Assembly (NCBI RefSeq): GCF_009674765.1 | Contig: NZ_WKKF01000003.1 | Coordinates: 1-64,000 of the forward strand | DNA length: 64,000 nt | Direction of reading: 5' to 3' | DNA from: Metabacillus idriensis | GTDB lineage: Bacteria; Bacillota; Bacilli; Bacillales; Bacillaceae | Shown: positions 26,702 to 35,879 of the stretch, one piece after another | Layout: the number at the start of each line of letters is the position of its first letter | Numbering within the stretch: position 1 is the first letter of the stretch | Position numbers and translations under genes: made by a program | Notes under the pieces: model-generated | Seen by the model: the letters and a program-made list of their open reading frames with translations, nothing else | What the model was told of the DNA's origin: nothing | Database searches by the model: none

Positions 26702-26890
26702 TTAAGAATTTTGGTTTTTCTTAGCTTCTGCTTGTTGGTTGGATTTTTTCACTTGTTGAGCATCTGTTTCGCTAGCGAACTCAGCTCCGAATTGTTGTTG
26801 ACCTTGCGCAGCTTGAGCGTTTTGTTGTTTCACGTGTTGTACGCTAGTGCCAGATTGAGTTTTGTTTGGTTGTTGTTGATTGTTTGCCAT
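26702..26890 (-). CDS. sspE: Gamma-type small acid-soluble spore protein SspE
   Basis: A 62-residue protein rich in Gln, Asn and Ala with no hydrophobic core, starting at the ATG at 26890 behind GGAGGTG. It has the gamma-SASP segment FGAEFASETDAQQVKKSN (about 34-51), including the TE(F/T)ASET-like cleavage region recognised by the germination protease. It acts as an amino acid reserve in the forespore. Only one such repeat is present, whereas B. subtilis SspE (about 84 residues) has two. A sigma-G-like promoter lies upstream. Confidence 0.9.
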   Translation of the reverse strand: MANNQQQPNKTQSGTSVQHVKQQNAQAAQGQQQFGAEFASETDAQQVKKSNQQAEAKKNQNS

Positions 26891-26911
26891 GTTTATCACC
26901 TCCACGAAATT

Positions 26912-26942
26912 TATCATGTCCCGGAGGTGAAATTAATATCCA
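26912..26942 (-). promoter_or_regulatory. Sigma-G-like promoter of sspE
   Basis: The minus strand has TGGATA (26937-26942) and CATGATA (26912-26918) with an 18-bp spacer, fitting the forespore sigma-G pattern (TGMATA, CATNNTA) with one mismatch in the -35. It lies just upstream of the sspE ribosome-binding site. Confidence 0.6.
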
Positions 26943-26995
26943 AAGGTTTTTAAATTTTTTTTGATTTTGTTAAAGCCCTATGACTGCTGCTGATT

Positions 26996-27760
<765 letters not shown>

Positions 27761-27836
27761 TTATTTGCTGTTAATCGTATAGTTGCCTATATTGTATCAA
27801 ACAATAGGACAAGCGAGTAGTAGAGGAGGATTGCTT

Positions 27837-28061
27837 ATGTATGTAGGCCGTGATATGACTGAATTATCCATGATGTCCATCCACGAGTGGAAGGATAGTG
27901 AATTAGCTTACTTCCATCATGGACTTCAGCAAATGATGCCATATTTAAACGCCGAAGGACAGACGATACACCGTGAGATCATTCTGGAAATTGAAGAACG
28001 CGGCGGTTTAAATCGCAATGAAGCTGATTACACACACGGGACAAAAATAAGCTATGATTGA
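27837..28061 (+). CDS. yfhS: YfhS family small protein
   Basis: A 74-residue soluble protein starting at the ATG at 27837 behind AGAGGAGGA; upstream in-frame codons lack a ribosome-binding site. It begins MYVGRDMTELSMMSIHEWK and includes FHHGLQQMMPYLNAEGQ. No known domain. Size, start and position beside fabL identify it as YfhS, which is sporulation-associated in B. subtilis as far as I recall. Confidence 0.8.
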   Translation: MYVGRDMTELSMMSIHEWKDSELAYFHHGLQQMMPYLNAEGQTIHREIILEIEERGGLNRNEADYTHGTKISYD

Positions 28062-28140
28062 TAAGAAAAGCGGAATCGCCCGTTCTGGCCGAGGGGCTAG
28101 GAGGCGGAGCTAGACACCACTGCGCAAAATTTAATCTTTT
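28062..28140 (+). repeat. Truncated family A repeat
   Basis: It starts with AAGAAAAGCGGAATCGCCCG and jumps straight to TTCTGGCCGAGGGGCTAGGAG and GCTAGACACC, so the middle core of the family A unit is deleted. It lies directly after the yfhS stop codon. Confidence 0.8.
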
Positions 28141-28150
28141 CTCATCCCTA

Positions 28151-28178
28151 AAAATCGGCCGGAATCAGGCCGATTTTG
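28151..28178 (+). terminator. Terminator after yfhS
   Basis: AAAATCGGCC pairs with GGCCGATTTT around GGAATCA, followed by GTGTATTTT. It may also help stop mutY transcription from the other side. Confidence 0.75.
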
Positions 28179-28251
28179 TGTATTTTAGGCTTCTTAGAAA
28201 GTTTCGGGCTCATTTTTCTGAGATTGCTTCCTTTCTCACTATGAGCTGTTT

Positions 28252-29352
28252 CTACTGTTCATTCGTCTGCAGCGACATCTTATAAATCTTCTGATGTGAA
28301 ACAGGAAATGCGTATCTCTGCATTTCAGTTTCTGTCACTTTTACAAGATTTTTATAGCTGCTGCCGGGCTTAAGCTGACCAGCATAGACGGAAATGTTCC
28401 AGACTAAATGTGAAAATACATGCTGAATGGTCCCTGTCAGCGGCTCAAGCTCAGCTTCTGTCTCATATTCATCACTCAGAAACTTTACCAGCTGCTCTTT
28501 TTGCGAAACGATGTCAATCGTCGTTTCACAGTTTGGAAATTCCCATAAATTAGCAAGCAAACCCGAGGAATTGCGCTTATGAATGTAGTAATGGCCCTCT
28601 GCATCTTTCAGAACGGCAGCTGCCATTGTCACTTGCTTGGGTTTTTTCTTTTTGCTTTTTACTGGAAGCTCTCTTTGCACTCCTTCATGAAATGCGTGGC
28701 AATGCTCTCTTACAGGACACATCAGACAGGACGGTGAGGTTGGCGTACAGATGATTGCGCCAAGCTCCATTAATGCCTGATTAAATTCTGAAGGCTGTTC
28801 CTTCGAAATGACCTCATATAGAATGTTTTCAAAAATCGTGCGTGTTTTCGGCTTTGCGATGTCCTCCCAGATTGAAAGAATACGCGACATCACTCTCATC
28901 ACATTTCCATCCACCGCAGGCTCAGGCACGTTATAGGCAATGCTCAAAATGGCTCCTTTTGTATAAGGACCCACCCCTTTTAATTTGCTGATCTCCTCTG
29001 GTGTATCAGGTACAATTCCGCCGTAGCTGCTCACAACCTCTTTAACAGCCGAATGCAGGTTGCGGACTCTTGAATAATAGCCAAGCCCCTCCCATGCTTT
29101 CAGAACATCCTCTTCATCGGCCTCAGCCAAGGCTTCAAGCGTTGGGAATTTCTCTGTGAAGGCAAGAAAATACGGGATGACTGTATCCACTCTTGTCTGC
29201 TGAAGCATAATTTCAGACACCCAAATTTTATAAGGATCCTGATTAATTCTCCAGGGAAGATCTCTTTTCTCAAGCAAATACCAGGAGATTAAATCTTTTC
29301 TAAAATCTTCTATATTCAATGAATGTAAATTTTTATCAATTGAATCGAGCAT
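28252..29352 (-). CDS. mutY: Adenine DNA glycosylase MutY
   Basis: A 366-residue protein starting at the ATG at 29352 (GGAGG 10 nt before); the longer open frame upstream is only repeat DNA. It has the HhH-GPD fold with the glutamate region [10 protein letters not shown], helix-hairpin-helix [11 protein letters not shown], catalytic aspartate in [13 protein letters not shown] and the 4Fe-4S pattern C-x6-C-x2-C-x5-C ([17 protein letters not shown]). The C-terminal NUDIX-like domain reads 8-oxoG. It removes adenine opposite 8-oxoguanine. Orthologous to B. subtilis yfhQ. Confidence 0.95.
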   Translation of the reverse strand: MLDSIDKNLHSLNIEDFRKDLISWYLLEKRDLPWRINQDPYKIWVSEIMLQQTRVDTVIPYFLAFTEKFPTLEALAEADEEDVLKAWEGLGYYSRVRNLHSAVKEVVSSYGGIVPDTPEEISKLKGVGPYTKGAILSIAYNVPEPAVDGNVMRVMSRILSIWEDIAKPKTRTIFENILYEVISKEQPSEFNQALMELGAIICTPTSPSCLMCPVREHCHAFHEGVQRELPVKSKKKKPKQVTMAAAVLKDAEGHYYIHKRNSSGLLANLWEFPNCETTIDIVSQKEQLVKFLSDEYETEAELEPLTGTIQHVFSHLVWNISVYAGQLKPGSSYKNLVKVTETEMQRYAFPVSHQKIYKMSLQTNEQ

Positions 29353-29424
29353 ATTTAAATATCCTCCGCATGTTATTTTTATAGGAAATTTGGGAAAATA
29401 AATGGTAGGCTTTCTTTTGAGTTT

Positions 29425-29570
29425 TAACAAAGAATAAAATTTTGCGCTTTGATGTCTAGCTCCAGCGCCCAACTGCCAGAACAAAATCCCCCAAAAAGTC
29501 AATCCCGGACTTTTCGAGTGATTTCTTATCTGTCTATCGAATCTACACGGGCGCTTGCGCTTTTCTTAGT
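29425..29570 (-). repeat. Dispersed repeat family A, inverted copy
   Basis: Read on the minus strand it begins AAGAAAAGCGCAAGCGCCCG, contains the type I core (CGAAAAGTCCGGGATTGACT, then TTTTTGGGGGATTTTG) and ends GCTAGACATCAAAGCGCAAA. It lies upstream of mutY in the opposite orientation to most copies. Confidence 0.85.
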
Positions 29571-29722
29571 TCAACTAAAAAATCATACAGCATTCGCCGC
29601 ATTTTAAAAAGGGGCAGGCATGCCTTCTCACAAAAACCATAAAAATCGGTAATGTATCCTATAAAATAAAGGGATGGGAAAACCTTATTTCATCATATGA
29701 TTGTGACAGGAGGTTTTAATGA

Positions 29723-30703
29723 ATGGATACAGGCACACATGTTGTGATGGGGATTGCTCTCGGCGGACTTGCAACACTTGATCCGGCAGTGAGCGCAGAT
29801 CCTGTGACTGCACAGGCCGTTATGATCGGAGCCATCGCAGGGTCTCAGGCGCCGGATCTTGATACCATATTAAAGTTCAGAAACAACGCTAAATATATTC
29901 GAAATCACCGGGGCATCACTCACTCGATACCCGCTGTAATTCTTTGGTCCGTGCTGATTACTGCTTTATTGTACTGGATCTTTCCGGAAGCTGATTTGCT
30001 GCATTTAGCAATATGGATCTCAGTCGCTGTCGTTCTTCATGTATTTGTTGATATTTTCAATGCATACGGAACCCAGGCACTGCGTCCATTTTCACAAAAG
30101 TGGATCGCCCTTGGCATGATCAATACCTTCGATCCCTTTTTGTTCTTTATTTATTCAGCAGGCATTGTCGTTTGGATATTTGGAGTACCTGCCGGCTACA
30201 CATTTTTAACAGTGTTTATTGTTGCGTTCGGGTATTACATTCTTCGCTTTATCATGAAAAGAAGAATTATCCATAAAATCCACAAAAAATATGGCGATGT
30301 TGAAAAAATCATTATTTCTCCGACAATGAGATTCAGAAGATGGCGTATCGCGATTATTTCAAAAAACCATTATTATGTTGGACGATCAAATAATGATGAA
30401 CTGACAATCCTTGATGAATATGACCGTGTTCCCGTGCCTCAAACGGACATCATTCAGGCTGCAGAACAGGATGAAAACATCTCTGCATTCCTGTCTTTTT
30501 CACCCGTTTACAGGTGGGAGGTTGACGAATATACAGACCATTACGAGGTGAAATTCATTGACTTGCGCTACCGGAGCAAAGGCCATTATCCCTTTGTTGC
30601 CATCGTTCAGCTCGATCAGGATTTAAACATCGTCAGTTCGTATACAGGCTGGATATTCAGTGAGGAAAAGCTCAGAAAGAAATTGGATTTACTGCCTGAA
30701 TAA
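29723..30703 (+). CDS. yfhP: YfhP family membrane-bound metal-dependent hydrolase
   Basis: A 326-residue protein with an N-terminal YdjM/DUF457-type domain. It begins MDTGTHVVMGIALGG, has the metal-ligand-like histidines and acidic residues in SQAPDLDTIL and NHRGITHSIP, then four or five membrane segments up to about residue 175, and a C-terminal soluble domain. An AGGAGG ribosome-binding site is present. The position next to mutY matches B. subtilis yfhP. Catalytic activity is inferred from the family only. Confidence 0.87.
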   Translation: MDTGTHVVMGIALGGLATLDPAVSADPVTAQAVMIGAIAGSQAPDLDTILKFRNNAKYIRNHRGITHSIPAVILWSVLITALLYWIFPEADLLHLAIWISVAVVLHVFVDIFNAYGTQALRPFSQKWIALGMINTFDPFLFFIYSAGIVVWIFGVPAGYTFLTVFIVAFGYYILRFIMKRRIIHKIHKKYGDVEKIIISPTMRFRRWRIAIISKNHYYVGRSNNDELTILDEYDRVPVPQTDIIQAAEQDENISAFLSFSPVYRWEVDEYTDHYEVKFIDLRYRSKGHYPFVAIVQLDQDLNIVSSYTGWIFSEEKLRKKLDLLPE

Positions 30704-30735
30704 AAAACTTGGCTAAAGCGCAGCCAAGTTTTTAA
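30704..30735. terminator. Bidirectional terminator between yfhP and yfhJ
   Basis: AAAACTTGGCT pairs with AGCCAAGTTTTT around AAAGCGC, flanked by A and T runs. It overlaps the stop codon regions of the two convergent genes. Confidence 0.88.
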
Positions 30736-31001
30736 TGCAGCAAATGATCTTCATCATTCAGCAAATGCTTATATTTAGGGTTTGTTGCTAAAAACTCATG
30801 CAAATGCTCACCGTAATTTGTGATCCACTGCGTCACGATTTTCTCTGTGACATTTTTGCCGCGGTATTTTTCGCCGGCCTTTGCGTAGGTTGCTTCAAAA
30901 TCCTCCCAAAGAAGTTCTATCCAGGTTCTGGCTTTTTCATAGCTTAAGGACGGATTTTTTTCCATCAGCAATTTGGTTAAACGTTCATAATAAGTTTCCA
31001 T
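30732..31001 (-). CDS. yfhJ: YfhJ, WVELL-family small protein
   Basis: An 89-residue soluble helical protein with the family-naming segment [18 protein letters not shown] (about 26-43) and [13 protein letters not shown]. No catalytic motif. The ATG is preceded by GAGGTG. Size and neighbours (sspK, yfhH) match B. subtilis yfhJ. Function is unknown. Confidence 0.85.
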   Translation of the reverse strand: METYYERLTKLLMEKNPSLSYEKARTWIELLWEDFEATYAKAGEKYRGKNVTEKIVTQWITNYGEHLHEFLATNPKYKHLLNDEDHLLH

Positions 31002-31115
31002 TTTTCATCACCTCGAGGCATTGATTCACTGCTTATAGTTTTAGCTGCAGCATCACATACTATAAATACGCTTCAGTCACATGAAGCTATTTTAAACCCA
31101 TTGGAGGTCATACGC

Positions 31116-31280
31116 ATGCGGAATAAAGCAAAAGACTTTCCGATTCAATCCAGCAACAAGTTCGAGGGTGAACCTAGAGCAAAAGACGATTTCGCTTCAA
31201 AACGAGCAAATGGGACAATCAACACGAACCCGCAGGAAAGAATGAGAGCTTCAGGCGAACGCAATGATATTGGTTCTTGA
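31116..31280 (+). CDS. sspK: Small acid-soluble spore protein SspK
   Basis: A 54-residue protein, [20 protein letters not shown] followed by [13 protein letters not shown] and [14 protein letters not shown]. The central and C-terminal segments are the SspK family signature. It is hydrophilic and basic, starts at ATG behind TTGGAGG, and is divergent from yfhJ as in B. subtilis. It is a minor spore-core protein made in the forespore; a CATACTA element at 31056-31062 could be a sigma-G -10. Confidence 0.9.
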   Translation: MRNKAKDFPIQSSNKFEGEPRAKDDFASKRANGTINTNPQERMRASGERNDIGS

Positions 31281-31310
31281 TTTTGCACAAATTTTGCGGA
31301 GGTGCTTATA

Positions 31311-31469
31311 ATGGGTTCAAACCATAAAAAGTTCTACAACAACAGAAGTGCAAATCCGTTTCAGCAGCCTTGGGCCAATCCTAAGCATGCACATGCTCAG
31401 GTTAATGGACAGACACAGCAAACCCAAGACTTGATTATATTAGAAGCTCAAACAAGAAAAAGATCTTAG
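31311..31469 (+). CDS. YpzG-like small protein
   Basis: A 52-residue hydrophilic protein starting MGSNHKKFYNN behind GCGGAGGTG, with QQPWANPKHAHAQVNGQTQQ and ending TRKRS. The PWANPKHA...QVNG(Q/E)TQ core resembles the YpzG family of small Bacillus proteins. It follows sspK by 30 bp in the same direction, so it may be expressed in the forespore with it. No known domain or activity. Confidence 0.72.
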   Translation: MGSNHKKFYNNRSANPFQQPWANPKHAHAQVNGQTQQTQDLIILEAQTRKRS

Positions 31470-31508
31470 CTTTTCAAGGTATAACGAATCATGCTGAATG
31501 ATCCATGT

Positions 31509-31847
31509 TCAGTGTGGTTCGTTTTCATTCTTTTTTTGTCCGAGCATTGAAATAGGAAGACCTTCTTCTTCATCTGGAGTTTGCAGACGATTTCCCCAGG
31601 CAAATACTCCATTCATGTAGGAGATTTTAAAAAATGTTCCTGGCGCCCCTTCTATTTCATAGATCTCACCCGGCAAAAAGCTGTCCGGATTCAGCAAATA
31701 GGCTTGTGCCATTGTAATTTTACGGTCTAATACAGCGAACTCATTTATCATTCCCAACTGTTCCGCTTTACGGGCTTTCTCACGCAGCAGGGCAATTTCG
31801 GTTTTTAATTCATATTCAGACAGGGTGCTGTAGCGTTTTGTCTGCAA
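31509..31847 (-). CDS. yfhH: YfhH family (DUF1811) protein
   Basis: About 112 residues if started at the TTG at 31847; the AAAGGATGA ribosome-binding site directly touches the ATG at 31856 and is better spaced for this TTG. It contains ELKTEIALLREKARKAEQLG and LDRKITMAQAYLLNPDSF, typical of YfhH. The C-terminal part is a small beta domain. In B. subtilis yfhH lies beside recX (yfhG). Function is unknown. Confidence 0.85.
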   Translation of the reverse strand: MQTKRYSTLSEYELKTEIALLREKARKAEQLGMINEFAVLDRKITMAQAYLLNPDSFLPGEIYEIEGAPGTFFKISYMNGVFAWGNRLQTPDEEEGLPISMLGQKKNENEPH

Positions 31848-31916
31848 AATGATCATCCTTTCGCATTTCAGTCAATTAAGTATAAAATATAAGTATGATT
31901 CAGAAGGAGTGAGCTA

Positions 31917-32588
31917 ATGTCAGCTATCGTTATTACAGGAGCTGGTTCAGGGCTGGGGCGAGCACTCGCTCTTCAGTACAGCAAAGATTTTAATGAAATC
32001 ATTTTAATCGGGAGAAATCATGAACGGCTTCAGCAAACAAAAGATATCCTGCAGCAAAATCGGGAGCTTGAAGTGTTTACATATACCGTAAATGTCCAAA
32101 ATCAAAATGAAGTTGAATCATTATGCACCTCATTGTTCACAAAGCATGATGCAGGTGCCCTTATCAATAATGCTGGTGTAGGCCACTTTGGCCCTGTCAC
32201 TTCATTATCAGGTGATAAGATCAGTGAAATGCTCGACACAAATGTAAAAGGCACCATTTTTTTATCTCAGGCTTTTATTAAAGAGTTTCAGAAAAAAGGG
32301 AAAGGCAAAATCTTAAACATCATTTCAACCGCAGGACTGCGCGGCAAGGTGAACGAAAGTGTGTATGTCGCATCTAAATTCGCCGTCAGAGGTTTTACAG
32401 AAAGTCTTGTAAAAGAGCTGGGCGGAACTGACATTACCATTGCCGGAGCTTACATGGGCGGCATGGATACACCTTTTTGGGACAACAATGATCACATTAA
32501 AGATAAATCCCGTCTAAAATCACCGGAAGATATCGCAGAAAAAATTTATAGCCTTGATGACGGCAGAGCAGAAATCATTGTAGAGTAG
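31917..32588 (+). CDS. Short-chain dehydrogenase/reductase
   Basis: A 223-residue classical SDR with cofactor motif TGAGSGLGRALA (about 7-18), NNAGVGHFG (about 85-93), catalytic serine in IISTAGLRG and Y-x3-K in VYVASKFAV. It starts at ATG behind AAGGAGTGA. It is convergent with recX with only 5 bp between stop codons and no clear terminator. The substrate is unknown; small carbonyl compounds are typical of this size class. Confidence 0.85.
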   Translation: MSAIVITGAGSGLGRALALQYSKDFNEIILIGRNHERLQQTKDILQQNRELEVFTYTVNVQNQNEVESLCTSLFTKHDAGALINNAGVGHFGPVTSLSGDKISEMLDTNVKGTIFLSQAFIKEFQKKGKGKILNIISTAGLRGKVNESVYVASKFAVRGFTESLVKELGGTDITIAGAYMGGMDTPFWDNNDHIKDKSRLKSPEDIAEKIYSLDDGRAEIIVE

Positions 32589-32593
32589 GATCA

Positions 32594-33403
32594 TTAGTCC
32601 TGCTCTTCTTCGTTTAAATAGCGATCGATGATTTCAATCGAGAAACCCTTTCTGTATAAAGCCTGCTTCATTTTCATTTTATATTGAGCCTGCGCTCCTT
32701 TGGCATACTTCCTTTTCAGTTTTTCTGCCTGAATCACAAGAGAATTCCACTCTTCATCATCATTATTTTCATACATTAACTCTTCTTTTACAATAGAGAT
32801 AACATCATAACTGAAGCCTTTTCTCATCAGTGTCTGTTCCACTTTTTGCTTAATCTGCACTGTGGAGATCTTCGTTTCTTTACGGACCACTTTTTCGGCA
32901 TGGACCATCGCTTGTTCCACTTGATCTTCTTTTGAATACTGCTGAAGGGCTTTTTCAGCAGTGTCCTTGCTGATGCCTTTTAATGAAAGCTCCTGTTTCA
33001 TCACTCCAGGTCCCTTTCCGCCGGTTTTCCAGTGCGTGCGGATATAGGCATCTGCAAACTCATCATCATTTACGTATTTATAGTGCCGCAGCTGATGCAT
33101 CACTTCAGTGACAACTGGTTCTGCGTACTCCTTTTTCAGAAGCATATCTGCTACTTCTTTTTCAGATCGCATTCTAAAACCTAAATATTCGATTGCTTTA
33201 TTAAAAGCTTTTTTTACCGAATCGCCATATTGAATTTCAAGGATTTCCATCTCGTCCAGTTCAAGGCCTTTTTTAAGGCCGAATTTCAAGAGAACATTTT
33301 GATCGACGCTGAATGCGAATCTCTCGCCGCTGCCGTCATTTAAAAACACATTAAAACGCTCTTCACTGCTTTTTTGAGCGGTTATTTTCGTTATAGTTGG
33401 CAT
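32594..33403 (-). CDS. recX: Regulatory protein RecX
   Basis: A 269-residue RecX of the longer Bacillus type, made of an N-terminal extension and repeated three-helix modules: LGFRMRSEKEVADML near 90, RHYKYVNDDEFADAYIRTHW near 125-145 and a third in the C-terminal half. RecX binds RecA filaments and modulates recombination and SOS. Equivalent to B. subtilis yfhG, located next to yfhF and yfhH as here. Confidence 0.92.
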   Translation of the reverse strand: MPTITKITAQKSSEERFNVFLNDGSGERFAFSVDQNVLLKFGLKKGLELDEMEILEIQYGDSVKKAFNKAIEYLGFRMRSEKEVADMLLKKEYAEPVVTEVMHQLRHYKYVNDDEFADAYIRTHWKTGGKGPGVMKQELSLKGISKDTAEKALQQYSKEDQVEQAMVHAEKVVRKETKISTVQIKQKVEQTLMRKGFSYDVISIVKEELMYENNDDEEWNSLVIQAEKLKRKYAKGAQAQYKMKMKQALYRKGFSIEIIDRYLNEEEQD

Positions 33404-33514
33404 ATTTACACCTCATCCTCATCTTATCATAATTCGCCTTCAGAACATTTAAAAAAGGATTATCAGGGTTTGATTGTTAAATTATAAGGAAAGAGAATAA
33501 CAAGGAGTGATACA

Positions 33515-34417
33515 ATGAAAATAGCAATTTCTGGAGGGACTGGTTTTGTAGGAAAAAAGCTCACGGACTACCTTTTAGAAAACGGAGATGAAGTGCTGAT
33601 TTTAAGCAGAACAAAAAAAGAAAGCACGAAACCTGGGCTTAAGTACGTTGAATTGATGACTGAAGGCGCAGCTCCTGAACGGGAATTGGAAGGAATAAAT
33701 GCTTTCATTAACCTTGCAGGAAAATCAATCAATGACCGCTGGACTGAAGAATCAAAAAAACAGATTGTGGAAAGCCGCGTCAAAACAACTCGTGAAGTCT
33801 ACAGAATCATTGACACTCTGAAAAAAAAGCCTGAGGTGCTGATAAACGCAAGCGCGGTCGGAATTTACGGAACTTCTAAAGAAGAAACATTTACAGAGGA
33901 ATCCCGTCCAAATGCATCAGACTTCCTTTCTGAAACCGTCATCAAATGGGAGAAGGAAGCAGCAAAAATTTCCGAACTTGGGGTGCGGACGGTATTTACA
34001 CGCTTTGGCATTATTTTGGGAGAAAAAGGCGCACTTCCTTCTATTGTACTGCCTTATAAATTATTTGCAGGAGGAACGGTTGGCTCCGGCACACAATGGC
34101 TGTCATGGATTCATATAAATGATGTAGTGAAACTTATTCACTTTTTGCTTCATCAAAAATCGATTGAAGGTCCTGTGAATGCAGCATCTCCAAACCCTGT
34201 TCAAATGAAGGATTTCGGAAAAACGGTTGCCAAAGTGCTGCACCGCCCTCATTGGGTTCCTGCTCCAAGCTTTGCTTTAAAGCTTGCACTCGGGGAAAAA
34301 AGCATTCTTGTTCTTGAAGGACAGCGCGTGATTCCGAAAGCCGCACTTGAAAATCATTTTCAATTTTCACATCCAGTGCTTGAAGAAGCTCTATCTGACA
34401 TATTAAAATCCACATAA
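33515..34417 (+). CDS. yfhF: TIGR01777 family epimerase YfhF
   Basis: A 300-residue extended-SDR protein with N-terminal GGTGFVGKKL (about 7-16), INLAGKSINDRWTEESKK (family signature), SAVGIYG and a C-terminal DUF1731-like part (HRPHWVPAPSFALKLALGE). NAD(P) binding is expected; the substrate is unknown. The start has AAGGAGTGA. It is divergent from recX, as in B. subtilis, and 24 bp upstream of the amidohydrolase gene. Confidence 0.9.
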   Translation: MKIAISGGTGFVGKKLTDYLLENGDEVLILSRTKKESTKPGLKYVELMTEGAAPERELEGINAFINLAGKSINDRWTEESKKQIVESRVKTTREVYRIIDTLKKKPEVLINASAVGIYGTSKEETFTEESRPNASDFLSETVIKWEKEAAKISELGVRTVFTRFGIILGEKGALPSIVLPYKLFAGGTVGSGTQWLSWIHINDVVKLIHFLLHQKSIEGPVNAASPNPVQMKDFGKTVAKVLHRPHWVPAPSFALKLALGEKSILVLEGQRVIPKAALENHFQFSHPVLEEALSDILKST

Positions 34418-34441
34418 GGACACTCAGAATAGGAGTTTAAC

Positions 34442-35569
34442 ATGGATAGCATTTTATTTAGGAATGCAACAATATACCCCATTACATCAAAAACACTTTA
34501 TCAATCCGATCTCCTTGTTTCAGAAGGTAAAATTAAGGTGATCGGCAAACATCTGCCTTGCCCTGAAGGAACGAAAATCATTGACTGCAAAGAGCAATTT
34601 TTGTTCCCTGGCTTTATTGATGTTCATACACATCTCGGTTTATACGATGAAGGAACAGGCTGGGCAGGGAATGATGCCAATGAAACCATAGAAGTGCTCT
34701 CTCCACACATTCGTGCTCTTGACGGAGTTCATCCACTTGATCAAGGCTTTAAGGATGCCGTTCAATACGGCATTACAACCGTTCATATCATGCCTGGAAG
34801 TGCAAATGTGATTGGAGGCACAACATCTGTCATTAAAACTCATGGCGTTAATATTAAGGACATGATCGTTGTTGAAACGGCAGCATTAAAAATCGCACTT
34901 GGCGAAAATCCAAAACGCATTCACAGTCACGGCAATAAAGACTCCATTACGAGAATGGGCATCATGGGGATGCTCAGAGAAGCTTTTTATAACGCAAAGT
35001 GCGGCAAAGAACCGGATGATTTCAGATCGATTTCCATCCGCAAAGTGCTTAATCGGGAAATACCGGTGCGCATTCATGCTCACCGGGCAGATGATATCCT
35101 CTCAGCGATTCGTTTTGCTGAAGAATTCAATCTTGATTTCCGAATTGAACATTGTACCGAAGGACACCTGATTGCCGATGAATTCATCGGCAAAAATATT
35201 AAGGTGAGCGTAGGTCCAACGCTTACAAGAAGATCCAAAATTGAGCTTAAAAATAAAAGCTGGCTTACGTATCAGGCATTGGCAGACCGCGGCGTAGAAG
35301 TTTCCATTACAACAGACCATCCATACACGCCAATTCAGTATTTAAATGTTGTGGCATCCATCGCCGTAAGAGAAGGTTTTGATGAAAAATTAGCCATGGA
35401 AGCGATAACGATTACCGCTGCAAAAAACTTATTAATTGACGACCGGGCCGGGAGTCTTGAAATAGGAAAAGATGCTGACATAGTCCTATGGAATCATCAC
35501 CCTTTTCACTACCTTGCAAAGCCCGGCCTGACAATGATTAACGGGAAAATTGTCTTCCAAAAAACCTGA
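34442..35569 (+). CDS. Amidohydrolase (imidazolonepropionase-like)
   Basis: A 375-residue metal-dependent hydrolase of the amidohydrolase superfamily. It has an N-terminal beta domain, the metal motif HTH in FPGFIDVHTHLG (about 55-66), further metal ligands in RIHAHRADD and RIEHCTEG, a catalytic aspartate region ITTDHPYTP, and the closing beta domain GSLEIGKDADIVLWNHHP. The substrate is probably a cyclic amide or dipeptide-like compound, but cannot be told. It follows yfhF closely and is probably co-transcribed. Confidence 0.85.
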   Translation: MDSILFRNATIYPITSKTLYQSDLLVSEGKIKVIGKHLPCPEGTKIIDCKEQFLFPGFIDVHTHLGLYDEGTGWAGNDANETIEVLSPHIRALDGVHPLDQGFKDAVQYGITTVHIMPGSANVIGGTTSVIKTHGVNIKDMIVVETAALKIALGENPKRIHSHGNKDSITRMGIMGMLREAFYNAKCGKEPDDFRSISIRKVLNREIPVRIHAHRADDILSAIRFAEEFNLDFRIEHCTEGHLIADEFIGKNIKVSVGPTLTRRSKIELKNKSWLTYQALADRGVEVSITTDHPYTPIQYLNVVASIAVREGFDEKLAMEAITITAAKNLLIDDRAGSLEIGKDADIVLWNHHPFHYLAKPGLTMINGKIVFQKT

Positions 35570-35683
35570 ATTTTCCTGCCTGTAATATGTGCAAATTATG
35601 GCATAAAAAAATGTGCTCAAATTCATAAAAAATTAACAAAAAAAATTGTTTCATTTTGAAAAAAAATCGAGTATGATACGAGA

Positions 35684-35879
35684 GGAAAGAGTAATAAAAT
35701 AGTTACTAAAAACCAAATGATGCAAATGCGTGGGAAGGCAAATGGTGCGCCACCAGTAAACTGGTCCTAGTGGGTTCGATTCCCACCCCGAAATTTTTTT
35801 ATCTAATTTAAAAAATTTCGAGGGTGGGACTTCAACACGACAAGTCTGTAAGTCTGCCCTCTGGTTGGAGGGATAGCAG
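35684..35879 (+). promoter_or_regulatory. Structured leader RNA with tRNA-like arms upstream of an acetyltransferase gene
   Basis: A promoter-like TATGAT at 35672-35677 precedes about 195 nt of leader. Visible pairings: ACCAG/CTGGT (35752-35765); a perfect T-arm, GTGGG-TTCGATT-CCCAC (35770-35786); a long hairpin in which the same CCCACCC plus CGAAATTTTTT pairs with AAAAAATTTCG and GGGTGGG (35810-35828). In addition GAGGG (35820-35824) can pair with CCCTC (35857-35861), and that CCCTC can instead pair with the GAGGG of the ribosome-binding site (35868-35872). These alternatives are mutually exclusive, as in a translational riboswitch. I do not recognise a named RNA class. Confidence 0.6.

Noticed and set aside
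28252-29502. Longer mutY with 50 extra N-terminal residues
   Set aside because: The extra part is translated family A repeat sequence, and a good ribosome-binding site supports the start at 29352.
35730-35790. A genuine tRNA gene
   Set aside because: The T-arm is perfect, but there is no anticodon arm, no 7-bp acceptor stem and no CCA end, and the CCCAC segment has a stronger alternative partner.
35794-35800. Intrinsic terminator formed by the T-arm hairpin and the T run
   Set aside because: The T run starts 7 nt after the stem and is itself part of the longer hairpin, so termination there is doubtful, although premature termination cannot be excluded.
35820-35835. T-box riboswitch (GAGGGTGGGAC resembles the T-box AGGGTGGNACC)
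   Set aside because: No stem I with specifier loop is seen, the ACCGCG end is missing, and no terminator or aminoacid-related gene follows. The resemblance is kept only as a reminder that tRNA sensing is possible.
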